From: Flexivirga caeni
GTDB lineage: Bacteria; Actinomycetota; Actinomycetes; Actinomycetales; Dermatophilaceae
Direction: 5' to 3'
NCBI RefSeq assembly: GCF_003724155.1
Contig: NZ_RJJQ01000004.1
Span: 62,001 to 126,000, forward strand
Length of the DNA: 64,000 nt
Shown here: piece by piece, positions 8,226 to 16,119 of the stretch
Layout of the letters: every line of letters starts with the position of its first letter
How positions within the stretch are numbered: position 1 is the first letter of the stretch
Translations under genes and position numbers: made by a program
Notes under the pieces: generated by a model
What the model was told of the DNA's origin: nothing
What the model saw: only the letters and a program-made list of their open reading frames with translations
Databases searched by the model: none

Positions 8226-8771
8226 ACGCCGAGACTACGGCGATGCGCCGACAACGCCCGTAGAGCTCCGGAGACCTGAAGCGATTCGCGGTGGGTCGTG
8301 CCGGACCTGAGCTTCGGTCGCTGGTGACCGAGCCCACCCGGGCTTCCCAGGTTTGCGGCGAGTGGACAGTAGCTGCGGCGAGCCGGACGGCTCTCGCGAA
8401 ATCTACTGTCCAGTCGGTGGGGAGCTCGCCGTGCTCAACGGCGCTTGGAGGCCGCGACTGCTGTACGGCGACTCCCAGGGTTGCCCAGCGAACTGATCGT
8501 CGCCATCTCGGCGGCCGTCATGCCCTGAGCGTCCTGGCTGGGCACGGAGCCGATCGGCGAGTATGTCCGGATGGATCCGGATGCCTTCGCCCTGTGGTCA
8601 CCGACGGGATAGCGGCCACCAGGTCTCGCAATCACTTCACGACAAGCTCGGCTCCGGCCCGTCCACGGTGAATGGGCACCGCCGGCCGATGCCGAGTCGC
8701 AGCAGCTCTACGTCGCCCGCTTGGACCGTGCGTAGCAAGTGCCCATCCTGCTTCGGGAACTGCTTTGCGCC
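8226..8771. other. Non-coding gap with palindrome A3 and weak coding remnants
   Basis: No convincing intact gene. It holds family A palindrome copy 3 (8363-8372 TGGACAGTAG and 8403-8412 CTACTGTCCA). Directly after the stop of the methyltransferase at 8772, the same minus frame stays open to about 8650 and reads protein-like (TVQAGDVELLRLGIG, CPFTVDGPEPSLS), resembling the beginning of a separate decayed protein; there is no clear start. Other short frames here lack support. Confidence 0.45.
8363..8412. repeat. Intergenic palindrome, family A copy 3
   Basis: Arms TGGACAGTAG (8363-8372) and CTACTGTCCA (8403-8412), perfect over 10 bases, flanked by GCGGCGAG and CAGTCGG that extend the pairing imperfectly. 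Its loop (GCGAGCC...CTCGCG) matches copies 1 and 2. It lies in a gap with no intact gene. Confidence 0.8.
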
Positions 8772-9467
8772 TCAGCTGTCCGGGACCACGATGACCCATC
8801 GGCCGTCGTCGCTGAGCCAGCGATCCAGGCGCAAGCCGGCCTCGTGCAGATCAGCGGTGAGCTGATGGTCGCTGAGCGGACAGGTCACGTAGGACTGTTG
8901 CCAGCGACGATCGCCGAAGATGTATGTCGCGACGGCCGAGACCAGTCCGGGATCCGGCCCAGGCCCAAGGCTCGTGTCGCAGGTGATGCCTGCGCCCAAG
9001 TCGGATCTGCCGGTGGCCGTCTGTGTCCACTCCGGTGTGAATCGTTGGAGGATGACGGCGCCGTCGCCTGCGACATGGTGCCGGCAGGTTGCCAGCAATC
9101 GTTGCCGTGCTGCGGTGTCGGGCACGTTCACCAGGTGCGACGCCAGCAGCACGACGTCGAAGGTTTCGTCCAGGCGGAGCTCTTCGATTGTTGAGAGGAC
9201 GGCCGTGGCGCCGTGCACGTGGCCGAGCATCTCCGCCGACTCGTCGACCGCTGTCACGTGGTGCCCGGCCCGAACGAGGGGATGAGTCAGCCGTCCCGCG
9301 CCTGCGCCGAGGTCGAGCACAGTGCACCCGGGAGGGAGCGCTGAGCTGAGAAGCGCTGGGATTTCGCCGGGCGGCAATGCGGCCCACAACTCGACCGGGC
9401 AGCCGTCGGCGGTGATCGCTCCTGATCCGTTGCCGGTGACGTGCGGGTGGCGTCGTTCGTCTGCCAT
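8772..9467 (-). CDS. Class I SAM-dependent methyltransferase
   Basis: A 231-residue soluble methyltransferase of unknown substrate. It shows the SAM-binding motif I (VLDLGAGAGRLTHPLV), motif II acidic residue in VTAVDESAEM, and a post-motif VVLLASHLVNV. The start is taken as ATG 9467 because GGAGG lies 11 bases upstream; the much longer open frame continuing to 10169 is a shadow of the DinB gene and not part of this protein. An in-frame ATG at 9488 is possible. It is transcribed away from the DinB-like gene. Two other methyltransferases (10355, 13156) lie nearby and are only distantly similar. Confidence 0.8.
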   Translation of the reverse strand: MADERRHPHVTGNGSGAITADGCPVELWAALPPGEIPALLSSALPPGCTVLDLGAGAGRLTHPLVRAGHHVTAVDESAEMLGHVHGATAVLSTIEELRLDETFDVVLLASHLVNVPDTAARQRLLATCRHHVAGDGAVILQRFTPEWTQTATGRSDLGAGITCDTSLGPGPDPGLVSAVATYIFGDRRWQQSYVTCPLSDHQLTADLHEAGLRLDRWLSDDGRWVIVVPDS

Positions 9468-9584
9468 GTCGTGGTCAACCTCCGGCATAGGTGATGCAGT
9501 TCCGAACACCACGATCCATCCGATGGCCAGACTGAGTTTCGTGATCCGGACACTGACGCTCGGTAGGGCAGAAAGCGTCGGGTA

Positions 9585-9639
9585 CCTCGGGTGCGAGCGC
9601 AAGCAACTCCCGCTCAACCTCGGGGACGTCTCACGCCAT
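9585..9639 (-). pseudogene. Degenerate 5' end of a second addiction-module antitoxin
   Basis: Reading leftwards from ATG 9639 gives M-A-stop-D-V-PEVERELLALAPE, against MALGVAEVERALLALSPDE of the antitoxin at 8225. The surrounding DNA (GCGCAAGCA..., CCCGCTCAAC..., CGCCATACGCCGA) is also shared with 8180-8235. Similarity ends after about 20 codons, and codon 3 is a stop. It is a fossil of a duplicated or displaced TA locus. Confidence 0.75.
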
Positions 9640-9716
9640 ACGCCGAATCCACGACGAGGACATCGGGACCGTGTGATCCGGGTAGCAGCCAGCGGCCGTT
9701 GCGGCAGACTCTGAGC

Positions 9717-10331
9717 ATGAGTCAGGACACGATGGCGGCTGCGAAGAATCACCTGCACCAGTGCCTTACCTGGGCGCGCGAGGAGGTCTTGCCGAAACTC
9801 GATGGGCTCGATGAGTACGACGTACGACGGCCGATGACGCCCACCGGCACCAACCTGTTGGGGCTGGTCAAGCACCTCGCGTTCTACGAGGCGTCGTATT
9901 TCGGCTTCGTCTTCGACCGGCCGTATCCCGAGCCGATTCCCGACGTGGACGAGAGCTTCCAGAATCGAGATTCGATGTGGGTGCGGCCGGAGGAGTCTCG
10001 TGACCAGGTGATCGACGACTACCGCAGCGCATGTCGCCACGCCGACCGCACGATCGAGGCGCTCGACGGCGATGCGGTGGGCCACGTGCCCTGGTGGGGA
10101 CCGGACGCCATACCGCTGTTCAATGTGATGGCTCACATGCTGGGTGAAACGCGCCAGCACCTGGGGCATATGGACTTGATCCGGGAACAGCTCGATGGGT
10201 GTGTCGGATATGACGTATCGCCGTTATCCGATCGGCAACAAGTCGAATTCGCGGCGCAATGGCGTCGCACGGAGGAAGCTGCTCGGATCGCCGGCGGCCG
10301 TCCTGCGGTGCACGAGAATCCTCAGGTATGA
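9717..10331 (+). CDS. DinB-like / DUF664 family protein
   Basis: A 204-residue four-helix-bundle protein of the DinB/DUF664 superfamily, many of which are metal-binding thiol transferases or of unknown function. Helical segments and the typical spacing of His residues are visible: GLVKHLAFYE in the first half and VMAHMLGETRQHLGHMDLIR in the second. Start ATG 9717 was chosen over upstream in-frame codons because conservation-like sequence begins there. The C-terminal WRRTEEAARIAGGRPA coding stretch is duplicated at 12.97-13.06 kb. The function is not known; co-location with methyltransferases gives no firm clue. Confidence 0.75.
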   Translation: MSQDTMAAAKNHLHQCLTWAREEVLPKLDGLDEYDVRRPMTPTGTNLLGLVKHLAFYEASYFGFVFDRPYPEPIPDVDESFQNRDSMWVRPEESRDQVIDDYRSACRHADRTIEALDGDAVGHVPWWGPDAIPLFNVMAHMLGETRQHLGHMDLIREQLDGCVGYDVSPLSDRQQVEFAAQWRRTEEAARIAGGRPAVHENPQV

Positions 10332-10413
10332 CGACAGGACCGCGCCAGGGTTGATCACGCTGGGCGTCGGCCGATAGCCAGCAGGTGCTGGCTCAGGTCC
10401 CGCAAGCCGGCAA
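10251..10413. repeat. Duplicated segment, copy 1 (DinB 3' end and methyltransferase 3' end)
   Basis: About 160 bases recur at 12974-13132 in the same orientation. The best-matched core is GACGACAGGACCGCGCCAGG onward through GGGCGTCGGCCGATAG (10329-10377 and 13047-13095, essentially identical), with diverged flanks both sides. Copy 1 covers the last codons of the DinB-like gene and the last codons of the methyltransferase on the other strand, so the segment carries two gene ends. Confidence 0.9.
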
Positions 10414-11185
10414 CATTCCCGAAGTGGCGCGCGAGAAGCATTGCCGCGGCGCGCAATTCATCGTCGTGAGTGCGCGCGACCTCCAGCGCCATACCGCCGG
10501 GGCCTTCCAGGCCATGCACCTCCACGTCCACCAACCCGCCGTCAGTGAGTTCCTCGGCCAGTTCCTCGGAGAGATGGAAGTGTCCCCCGGGAAACCCGTG
10601 TCCCAGGTGATCGGTGGCACCCGTCTCGAGCAGGTGCAGCCAATCAGCCGGGTATGGCGACCGCTGGACTTGCTCGGTTGCGACAGCGATCACGCTGCTG
10701 AACACGTGTGCCATTGTGCGTGAGATGGCCGCTGCGAAAACATGGCCGCCGGGCCGGACGACGCGCACCGCTTCGCGCAGTGCGCGTACGCGGTCGCCGC
10801 GGTCGATGAGGTGATAGAGCGGTCCGAGCAAGAGCACAGCGTCGGAAGTCGCGTCCTTCAAAGGCAGGTCGCGGGCATCGCCTACGAGCGCCGTGAATGT
10901 GCCGATCGCTGCTGCGGCGGCCACGTGTGACGGCACCGGGTCGATCAGCGTTACCGAGTCACCGCGAGCTGCCAGCGGAGCTGCGTGTATGCCGGTTGCG
11001 CCGCCTACGTCGATGATGCGTGAGCCAGGCGGAACGCGCTGTGTAATCAGCTCTTGAGTCCGCTCGAACTCCAGGACGCCCTGGTCGGATCGGCCGACCA
11101 GGCGGTCGTTCTCGTCGAACTGCTCGCCGTAGTAATCCATGATTCTGTCGTCGAGGGCGGACTGCAGGGATTCGTGGTCGGGCAT
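10355..11185 (-). CDS. Class I SAM-dependent methyltransferase
   Basis: A 276-residue methyltransferase with motif I (IIDVGGATGIHAAPLAARG), an acidic motif II (VTLIDPVPSH), and motif III/IV DAVLLLGPLYHLIDR, a pattern common in small-molecule methyltransferases of actinobacteria. Starts at ATG 11185. Its 3' end lies inside the segment duplicated at 12974-13132, where only the last codons are present (LSQHLSAIGRRPA against LSQHLLAIGRRPA), showing that a second such gene was once nearby. Convergent with the DinB-like gene, 23 bases apart. The substrate is unknown. Confidence 0.8.
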   Translation of the reverse strand: MPDHESLQSALDDRIMDYYGEQFDENDRLVGRSDQGVLEFERTQELITQRVPPGSRIIDVGGATGIHAAPLAARGDSVTLIDPVPSHVAAAAAIGTFTALVGDARDLPLKDATSDAVLLLGPLYHLIDRGDRVRALREAVRVVRPGGHVFAAAISRTMAHVFSSVIAVATEQVQRSPYPADWLHLLETGATDHLGHGFPGGHFHLSEELAEELTDGGLVDVEVHGLEGPGGMALEVARTHDDELRAAAMLLARHFGNVAGLRDLSQHLLAIGRRPA

Positions 11186-11432
11186 GTCGTCATGATGCCG
11201 ACGACATCACACTGAGTCGAGCGCATTGCCGACGTTCGATCTGCGATGCGAAGGGGGTGAGGCACTTCTGGCCGGCGTCTCGTCACGGTCTCTCGTAGGA
11301 CGTGACGGTCCTCGGAGACGACGCCGGTCGGTCCTTGCGGGCCGACGATCGCGCGCTCCACGGCCCGACAGTTGCTGTGAGGTGCGCGCTCCAGTTTGTG
11401 GAACGTCTATCGGACCATCCCCAGGTGACGAT

Positions 11433-11466
11433 TTGACCTTCGGGTGGGCCGAAGTCGGAACCTAGT
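11433..11466 (+). promoter_or_regulatory. MerR-type promoter/operator for the MerR-VOC gene
   Basis: TTGACC (11433-11438) followed by the dyad CTTCGG (11438-11443) and CCGAAG (11449-11454), then GAACCT as a possible -10 at the unusually long spacing that MerR activators exploit. The gene starts at 11471, only a few bases further, so the transcript may be nearly leaderless. This placement suggests autoregulation. Confidence 0.6.
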
Positions 11467-11470
11467 CGGC

Positions 11471-12205
11471 ATGGGAGATGACGAGGGCCTCACGGTCGGG
11501 CAATTCGCAAAGCTGACCGGATTGACGGCACACGCTCTGCGGCATTACGACGAAGTGCGTCTGCTCCAGCCCCGGGCCGTTGATCCGGTAACCGGGTATC
11601 GCCGGTACGGCCCCGACCAGATCGCGACCGCGCGATTGATCAAAGATCTTCGGTGGCTGGACATGCCGATCGTCCACGTCCGCGAGGTGATCGCCGATCC
11701 ACAATCGACCGCCGCCCGGGCGGCGCTCACGTCCCACGCCGACAGCTTGCGCCGACAACACGAGCACCTGTCAAGGCAACTACGCCAAACCACCCGGTAC
11801 GCCACTCAAGGAGTCGACATGCCAGCCCTCACCACCAGCCTCACGCCGGTTCAGATCAAGATCGCAGTGCAGGACCCCGAAGCAGCGCGCACCTTCTATA
11901 GCAACGCGTTCGGCCTGACAGAGAGCACGATCCGGCACACCGATGATGCCGACTACGCGGGTTATCAATTCGGCGACTACGGCCAGCCCGGCTTCTTCCT
12001 GATCTTCTTCCTCGGCCCGGCCGCCTTCGACCAGCCCGGACGCAGCACGCTGGGTTTCACCGTGCCGGACCTCGACGCCGCCCATCGCCAAGCGCTCAGT
12101 GCGGGAGCCACCGAAGCGGTCGGCATCAACACACCCCAAGGCATGCCACGTAACAGCGCAGTCACCGATCCCGACGGCAACTGGATCTGGCTCTACCAGG
12201 GCTGA
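11471..12205 (+). CDS. MerR-family regulator fused to a VOC (glyoxalase-fold) domain
   Basis: A 244-residue fusion. Residues 1-75 are a MerR winged HTH (LTVGQFAKLTGLTAHALRHY, then TGYRRYGPDQI) followed by a helical linker. From about residue 118 (ALTTSLTPVQIKIAVQDPEA) to the end is a glyoxalase/bleomycin-resistance/dioxygenase domain (FYSNAFGLTE, LGFTVPDLDAA, and the closing VTDPDGNWIWLYQG). In such fusions the VOC domain is likely the ligand sensor replacing the usual C-terminal effector region; bound ligand is unknown. The usual metal His/Glu set is only partly evident. A MerR-like operator lies directly upstream, so self-control is likely. Confidence 0.85.
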   Translation: MGDDEGLTVGQFAKLTGLTAHALRHYDEVRLLQPRAVDPVTGYRRYGPDQIATARLIKDLRWLDMPIVHVREVIADPQSTAARAALTSHADSLRRQHEHLSRQLRQTTRYATQGVDMPALTTSLTPVQIKIAVQDPEAARTFYSNAFGLTESTIRHTDDADYAGYQFGDYGQPGFFLIFFLGPAAFDQPGRSTLGFTVPDLDAAHRQALSAGATEAVGINTPQGMPRNSAVTDPDGNWIWLYQG

Positions 12206-12301
12206 CGACGCCGCGTCTCGATCACCGATCGTCTATCGAGACTGCGACGCCTTGTCGAGCCGGGCCAATGACGGCCAATGACGATCTCCGCTCGAAGGGG
12301 T

Positions 12302-12481
12302 TCATGTGTCGTGCTGGATCGCGTGCCGTTCGGCCCGGCGCGCCTTGCCGAGTCGAGCTCGGTCCGGATTCGTTGCCCAAAAGTCGATGGCGTCCTGACC
12401 AGCCGCGAACCAACTGGGCTGCTCGTCTTGTAGCCGAGAGATCGTGTGCCCGGCACTGCGTTCTTCGGAAGGCAGGGTCAC
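12302..12481 (-). CDS. Small hypothetical protein (59 aa)
   Basis: Short ORF starting at GTG 12481 with a strong ribosome binding site (GGAGGG, 8 bases upstream) and ending at TGA 12302. The predicted protein is hydrophilic and helix-prone (SRLQDEQPSWFAAGQDAIDF, then a basic KARRAERHAIQ tail). There is no family I recognise. It could be a small regulator or antitoxin, or the tail of a decayed gene. The clear RBS and reasonable codon choice are the only support. Confidence 0.4.
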   Translation of the reverse strand: MTLPSEERSAGHTISRLQDEQPSWFAAGQDAIDFWATNPDRARLGKARRAERHAIQHDT

Positions 12482-12568
12482 CCTTCATATCCCTCCGCGA
12501 GCGGGCCAGGTCACGAGGCTTCCCACCGTGTACGTGCACCGCCGCCAAAGCGCATGCCTTCGAAATCA

Positions 12569-12984
12569 TCATCGAGCCCCCGATGAAGGACCCGGACCTT
12601 CATGCAGGAGGAAATCAGCGACATCGCAGACCCGCACGAACTCGTCATCAGTGCAGGCCAGAACCCAGTCAGTCACGGTGGGCTCATGAAACCGGCAGAG
12701 GGCTGCGGCCACGAGCTGTCGAGGGCTCCAGAACACATACCAAACATACGACGCGTGAAGCCCGTCGAGCTCTGAAACCGCTCCTCTCGATCGGGCGGAG
12801 CACCCACCACACGATCGGTCTTCGGGACGTGGTCCGTATGCCTGTCAAAGGCGGCGTTTGGCAGACCATTCCGCGTCCTTCCACAGCACCGGCATCGCGC
12901 CCACTGCGGCGAACTTCAAACCGGGGTCGTTCGATTGCACGAGGCAGACGATCCTGTTGCCGATGAGGAGTGCGCGGTGCATTG
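12569..12984 (-). pseudogene. Interrupted coding remnant, unknown family
   Basis: One minus frame stays open apart from a TGA at 12845-12847. Before it, protein-like sequence runs GNRIVCLVQSNDPGLKF and AVGAMPVLWKDAEWSAKRRL with strong G/C third positions. After it comes SYVWYVFWSPRQLVAAALC and VTDWVLACTDDEFVRVCDVA, ending at TGA 12569. Both parts look like real protein but I do not recognise a family. The upstream end is cut off by the duplicated segment at 12974. It may be one gene with a stop mutation or two small gene ends. Confidence 0.45.
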
Positions 12985-13132
12985 GCGTCGCGTGGAGGAG
13001 GCTGCGCCGCGGATCGCCGGCGGCCGTCCCGCGTTTCCGCAGAGATGACGACAGGACCGCGCCAGGGTTGATCACGCTGGGCGTCGGCCGATAGCTGACA
13101 GGTGCTGGCTCAGACCCGCAGCCGGGCAGCAT
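12974..13132. repeat. Duplicated segment, copy 2
   Basis: Second copy of 10251-10413. In the plus strand it encodes WRRVEEAAPRIAGGRPA followed by a stop, matching the DinB C-terminus, and on the minus strand the last codons of a methyltransferase (LSQHLSAIGRRPA). Only these gene ends are present; both parent genes are missing here, so this is the scar of a duplication followed by deletion. Confidence 0.9.
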
Positions 13133-13155
13133 CCTGGAGCCGTTAAAGTCCGATC

Positions 13156-13866
13156 ATGAGCACAGGACAGCTCGGCACCGGCAGCGCGGAAATGGACCAC
13201 CAGTACGGCACCCCGGAGCGCTTGCAGACCAGGGCAAGCTTCTGGGCGCCGAGCCCTCCAGGCGAGTCGCCCCAGGACGTCGCGATCAAGGTCCTGAGAG
13301 AGGCGAACGTCCACAAGGTCCTCGAGATCGGTTGCGGTCGTGGCGATTTCGCAAGCCGCATGCGAGATGAACTCGGCGCCGACGTGCTCGCGACCGACCG
13401 GTCCGAGGCGATGGTGGAGGCGACGAGGAGCCGCGGGCTCGTTGCTCAAGTCATCGACGCGACTGAATTGCCTTACGAGGACGCCAGTTTCGACGCTGTG
13501 GTGGCGATGTGGATGCTCTATCACGTGCCGGACCTTGACCGGACGCTCGGCGAGGTCCGCCGCGTCCTCACCCCCGGCGGGGTCTTCGTGTCGGTCACCA
13601 ATGGGCGTGAGCACACCGCCGACCTCCTCCGGGAGGTCGGGCTCCCTCTCGCCGAAACGCAGTTCATGACCGAGAACGGCGAAGAGGTGCTGCGCCGGCA
13701 TTTCGACGATGTCGCCCGGACGATCGCCAACGGCAAGGCGGTTGCCGATCACGCGACCGCTCGCGCTTACCTCTCGACGTTCGTGCCCGAAGTGGCCGAC
13801 CAACTGCCCGTGTATGACGGCGAGCGCACCTTTACCGGTAGCAGTGCGGTGTTCGTCGCCCGCTGA
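13156..13866 (+). CDS. Class I SAM-dependent methyltransferase (methyltransferase 11 type)
   Basis: A 236-residue methyltransferase with motif I VLEIGCGRGDFASRM, motif II VLATDRSEAMV, D-A-T-E-L-P before the DASFDAVVAMWMLYHVPD motif, and VLTPGGVFVSVT, typical of methyltransferase domain 11. The C-terminal part (DDVARTIANGKAV, LSTFVPEVAD) resembles small-molecule O- or N-methyltransferases. Start ATG 13156, 23 bases after duplicated segment copy 2. Downstream, 95 bases without a gene separate it from tRNA-Thr on the other strand. The substrate is unknown. Confidence 0.8.
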   Translation: MSTGQLGTGSAEMDHQYGTPERLQTRASFWAPSPPGESPQDVAIKVLREANVHKVLEIGCGRGDFASRMRDELGADVLATDRSEAMVEATRSRGLVAQVIDATELPYEDASFDAVVAMWMLYHVPDLDRTLGEVRRVLTPGGVFVSVTNGREHTADLLREVGLPLAETQFMTENGEEVLRRHFDDVARTIANGKAVADHATARAYLSTFVPEVADQLPVYDGERTFTGSSAVFVAR

Positions 13867-13961
13867 GCAAGGAGCGTTTGTGGCGACAGTTCAGGGTGCG
13901 CCGGGGGGTGCGCAAGACGACCGGGGGAGCGACGCACAATGATGAGATTTGGGGCTAGTGC

Positions 13962-14037
13962 TGGAGCCGGTGACAGGAGTCGAACCCGCGACATCTTCAT
14001 TACAAGTGAAGCGCTCTACCAACTGAGCTACACCGGC
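13962..14037 (-). tRNA. tRNA-Thr (anticodon TGT)
   Basis: A complete cloverleaf on the minus strand: acceptor stem GCCGGTG/CACCGGC, D-arm with GTAGCTCAGTTGGTAGAGC, anticodon stem CTTCA/TGAAG around loop CTTGTAA (anticodon TGT, reads ACA), T-arm GGTTCGACTCC, discriminator T and encoded CCA. Its 3' end faces the variable 6.6-13.9 kb region. Confidence 0.95.
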
Positions 14038-14419
14038 ATACCCGCGGATGCCGCGAGCCGCCTCATGCTACCGGCGGGGTGGGCGTAGCGCCGAATCCGC
14101 GTCCGGCCGCCATACGGGCACGACGCCGGGCCGTTGGTCCCTGTGCTCCACGTCGGGGGAGTGTTCACTGATCAAGGCAGCTCCGTCCGGAGCTGCCGCC
14201 AATCACCAGCACTCACCCGGAAGGCGCTCCCGTGCCACGCCGCACTCATCGACCCGACCCTCGTCGCGCTGGCGCCGCCGGCGTATGACGACCTGGGAAC
14301 CCGAGGTCGACCGGTCGCGTATACGGACCGCCGAACCGGGCGCCGACAGCGGTGGCGGCGCTGCTCGTCGCGACAGCACTCGCTGGCTTCCGGCGGCGCC
14401 AGATCGACTGACGCGGCGG
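14038..14419. other. Intergenic region with a strong hairpin
   Basis: No supported gene. A perfect hairpin GGCAGCTCCG (14176-14185) and CGGAGCTGCC (14188-14197) may act as a terminator, for the ackA operon if read leftwards. A short frame ending near 14411 reads like a membrane helix (TAVAALLVATALAGF) but has no start or RBS. Confidence 0.5.
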
Positions 14420-15634
14420 TCAGTCCTGCCCGACGACGGCGAGGGTATGGCGCGCGATCGCCAGCTCCTCGTTCGTCGGGACGACCAGCACGGTCACCGC
14501 GGAGTCGTCGGTCGAGATCCGCCGGGCCCCACGCTCGGCGCATTCGTTGCGGGCCGAATCCAGCCGAATGCCAAGGAATTCCAGACCCGCGACCGCCCGC
14601 GACCGCACCGGCGCACTGTTCTCGCCGACGCCCGCGGTGAAGGTGAGCACGTCGAGTCCGCCGAGCACGGCGGCATAGGCACCGACATACTTCCGCAGCC
14701 GGTGCCCGACCACGTCGAGCGCCAGCAATGCCGCCTCGTCGCCGCTTTCGGCAGCCGCGCAGACGTCGCGCATGTCGCTGCGGCCGGTCAGCCCGAGCAG
14801 CCCGGAACGCCTGCTGATCAGGTGGTCCAGCGCATCGACGTCGTAGTCACCAGTGCGGGCGAGCTGCAGCAGGATGCCCGGATCCAGGTCGCCGGCGCGG
14901 GTGCCCATCACCAGTCCTTCGAGGGGCGTCATACCCATCGAGGTGTCGACCGGCCGGCCGCCGGCGATCGCCGACGCGGACGCACCGTTGCCGAGATGCA
15001 GCACGATCTGACGCAGCTCGGCGAGGTCTCGCCCGAGGAACCGAGCAGCCTGCGCGGAGACGAATTCGTTTGAGGTGCCGTGGAATCCGTATCGCTGGAT
15101 GCCCGCGTCGGCGGCGACCTGACGGTCGATCGCATAGGTCGCTGCCGTTTCCGGCAGGTCGGCGAAGAAGCCGGTGTCGAACACTGCGACCTGCGGTGTC
15201 CCGGGGAACTCCTCGATCGCCGCGCGGATCCCCGCCACGTTGGCCGGGTTGTGCAGCGGGGCAAGCGCGGACACCGACGCGATCTGCGCGATGACTCGGT
15301 CATCGATGCGCACAGGGCGGGTGAGGTCCCGGCCGCCGTGCACCACCCGATGACCGATCGCAACCGGAGGCTCGCCGTCGAGGTCGAAGCCGAGGTGTGC
15401 GAGCTGATCGCGGAGTATGCCGAGTGCCGTTGCGACAGCGGGGGTTTGGGCGTGGCCAGCGCTGTCCACTCGGCCATCGGCGGTGCGGTCGCCCACCGTT
15501 ACCCGGAACGTCGCGTCGTCGCTGCCGAGCCGTTCGACCAGGGCCTGCGCCTCGACGACGCCGCTGTCGGCGCGGACCACTTGCAGCTTGAGCGACGAGG
15601 ATCCGGCGTTGAGCACGAGAACCCGGTCGGTCAC
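14420..15634 (-). CDS. ackA: Acetate kinase
   Basis: Converts acetyl phosphate and ADP to acetate and ATP. The 404-residue protein has the N-terminal phosphate-binding motif VLVLNAGSSSLKLQVV, the HRVVHGGRD motif, FDTGFFADLPETAATYA, the FHGTSNEFVS motif, VLHLGNGASASAI and GVGENSAPVRSR. Start is GTG 15634, overlapping the stop of the universal stress gene by 4 bases; upstream in-frame codons to 15730 are not part of it. It is the last gene of xfp-usp-ackA, so it takes the acetyl phosphate made by phosphoketolase and yields ATP. No pta gene is nearby. Confident. Confidence 0.95.
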   Translation of the reverse strand: MTDRVLVLNAGSSSLKLQVVRADSGVVEAQALVERLGSDDATFRVTVGDRTADGRVDSAGHAQTPAVATALGILRDQLAHLGFDLDGEPPVAIGHRVVHGGRDLTRPVRIDDRVIAQIASVSALAPLHNPANVAGIRAAIEEFPGTPQVAVFDTGFFADLPETAATYAIDRQVAADAGIQRYGFHGTSNEFVSAQAARFLGRDLAELRQIVLHLGNGASASAIAGGRPVDTSMGMTPLEGLVMGTRAGDLDPGILLQLARTGDYDVDALDHLISRRSGLLGLTGRSDMRDVCAAAESGDEAALLALDVVGHRLRKYVGAYAAVLGGLDVLTFTAGVGENSAPVRSRAVAGLEFLGIRLDSARNECAERGARRISTDDSAVTVLVVPTNEELAIARHTLAVVGQD

Positions 15635-16119
15635 GCGTTCTCCGGTCCGCTGACCACGTCGAGTTCGCCGTGCCCGGACGGGTCTTCGTGGGGGCGGTCC
15701 GGCTGGATCGGCAGTACGACGACGGGGCACACCGCCATCCGCGAGCAGTAGTCGCTCGTCGACCCCAATGCGGTGTGCCGCATCGAGCCGACGCTGTGAC
15801 TGCCCACCACGAGCAGGCTCGCGTCCTCCGACCTACGGACGAGAACGTCTGCGGGAGAGCCGTTTTCGACCTGTCCAGAGATCAGCGGCTCAGGTGTCAC
15901 GCAGGCGGTGACGTCGCGCAGGACTCGCTGCTGCAGCTCCTGTGCCGCGGCAGCATCCGACGGGCCGGTAGGCGAGTCCGGCTGCCACACCGTGACGGCC
16001 TCGATCGCGCAGCCACGCAACCGGGCCTCGTCGATCGCCCACCGGATCGCCCGCAGCGACGTGGGGGAGCCGTCGACGCCGACCAGGATGATGTCCTTGT
16101 CGTGCGTTGCGGTCGTCAT
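15631..16119 (-). CDS. Universal stress protein (UspA family)
   Basis: A 162-residue single UspA domain beginning [19 protein letters not shown] and containing the ATP-binding G-rich stretch [19 protein letters not shown] near the end, followed by PVVVLP. ATP-binding type rather than the UspA non-binding type by this motif. It overlaps xfp upstream and ackA downstream by 4 bases each, so the three are co-translated. Usp proteins sit beside phosphoketolase and acetate kinase in several actinobacteria; a direct regulatory link to the pathway is suggested by context but not shown. Confidence 0.9.
   Translation of the reverse strand: MTTATHDKDIILVGVDGSPTSLRAIRWAIDEARLRGCAIEAVTVWQPDSPTGPSDAAAAQELQQRVLRDVTACVTPEPLISGQVENGSPADVLVRRSEDASLLVVGSHSVGSMRHTALGSTSDYCSRMAVCPVVVLPIQPDRPHEDPSGHGELDVVSGPENA

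Larger units (their letters stand above)
12206..13155. other. Decayed region with remnants and no full gene
   Basis: About 950 bases between the MerR-VOC gene and the third methyltransferase. It contains one short plausible minus-strand ORF (12302-12481), an interrupted minus frame (12569-12984) and repeat copy 2 (12974-13132). Long plus-strand frames here are compositional shadows rich in Arg/Pro. The genome-wide GTATGNC motif occurs only once here, fewer than the window average. Confidence 0.6.

Noticed and set aside
9489..10169. N-terminal extension of the methyltransferase frame at 8772
   Set aside because: Antisense to the DinB-like gene; the RBS at 9478-9482 places the true start at 9467.
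13867..14037. Integration (att) site at tRNA-Thr
   Set aside because: No copy of the tRNA 3' end seen at the left side and no integrase gene, so not annotated as an att site.
14280..14411. Short membrane-helix-like frame (TAVAALLVATALAGF)
   Set aside because: No start codon or RBS in frame after the preceding stop; likely chance.
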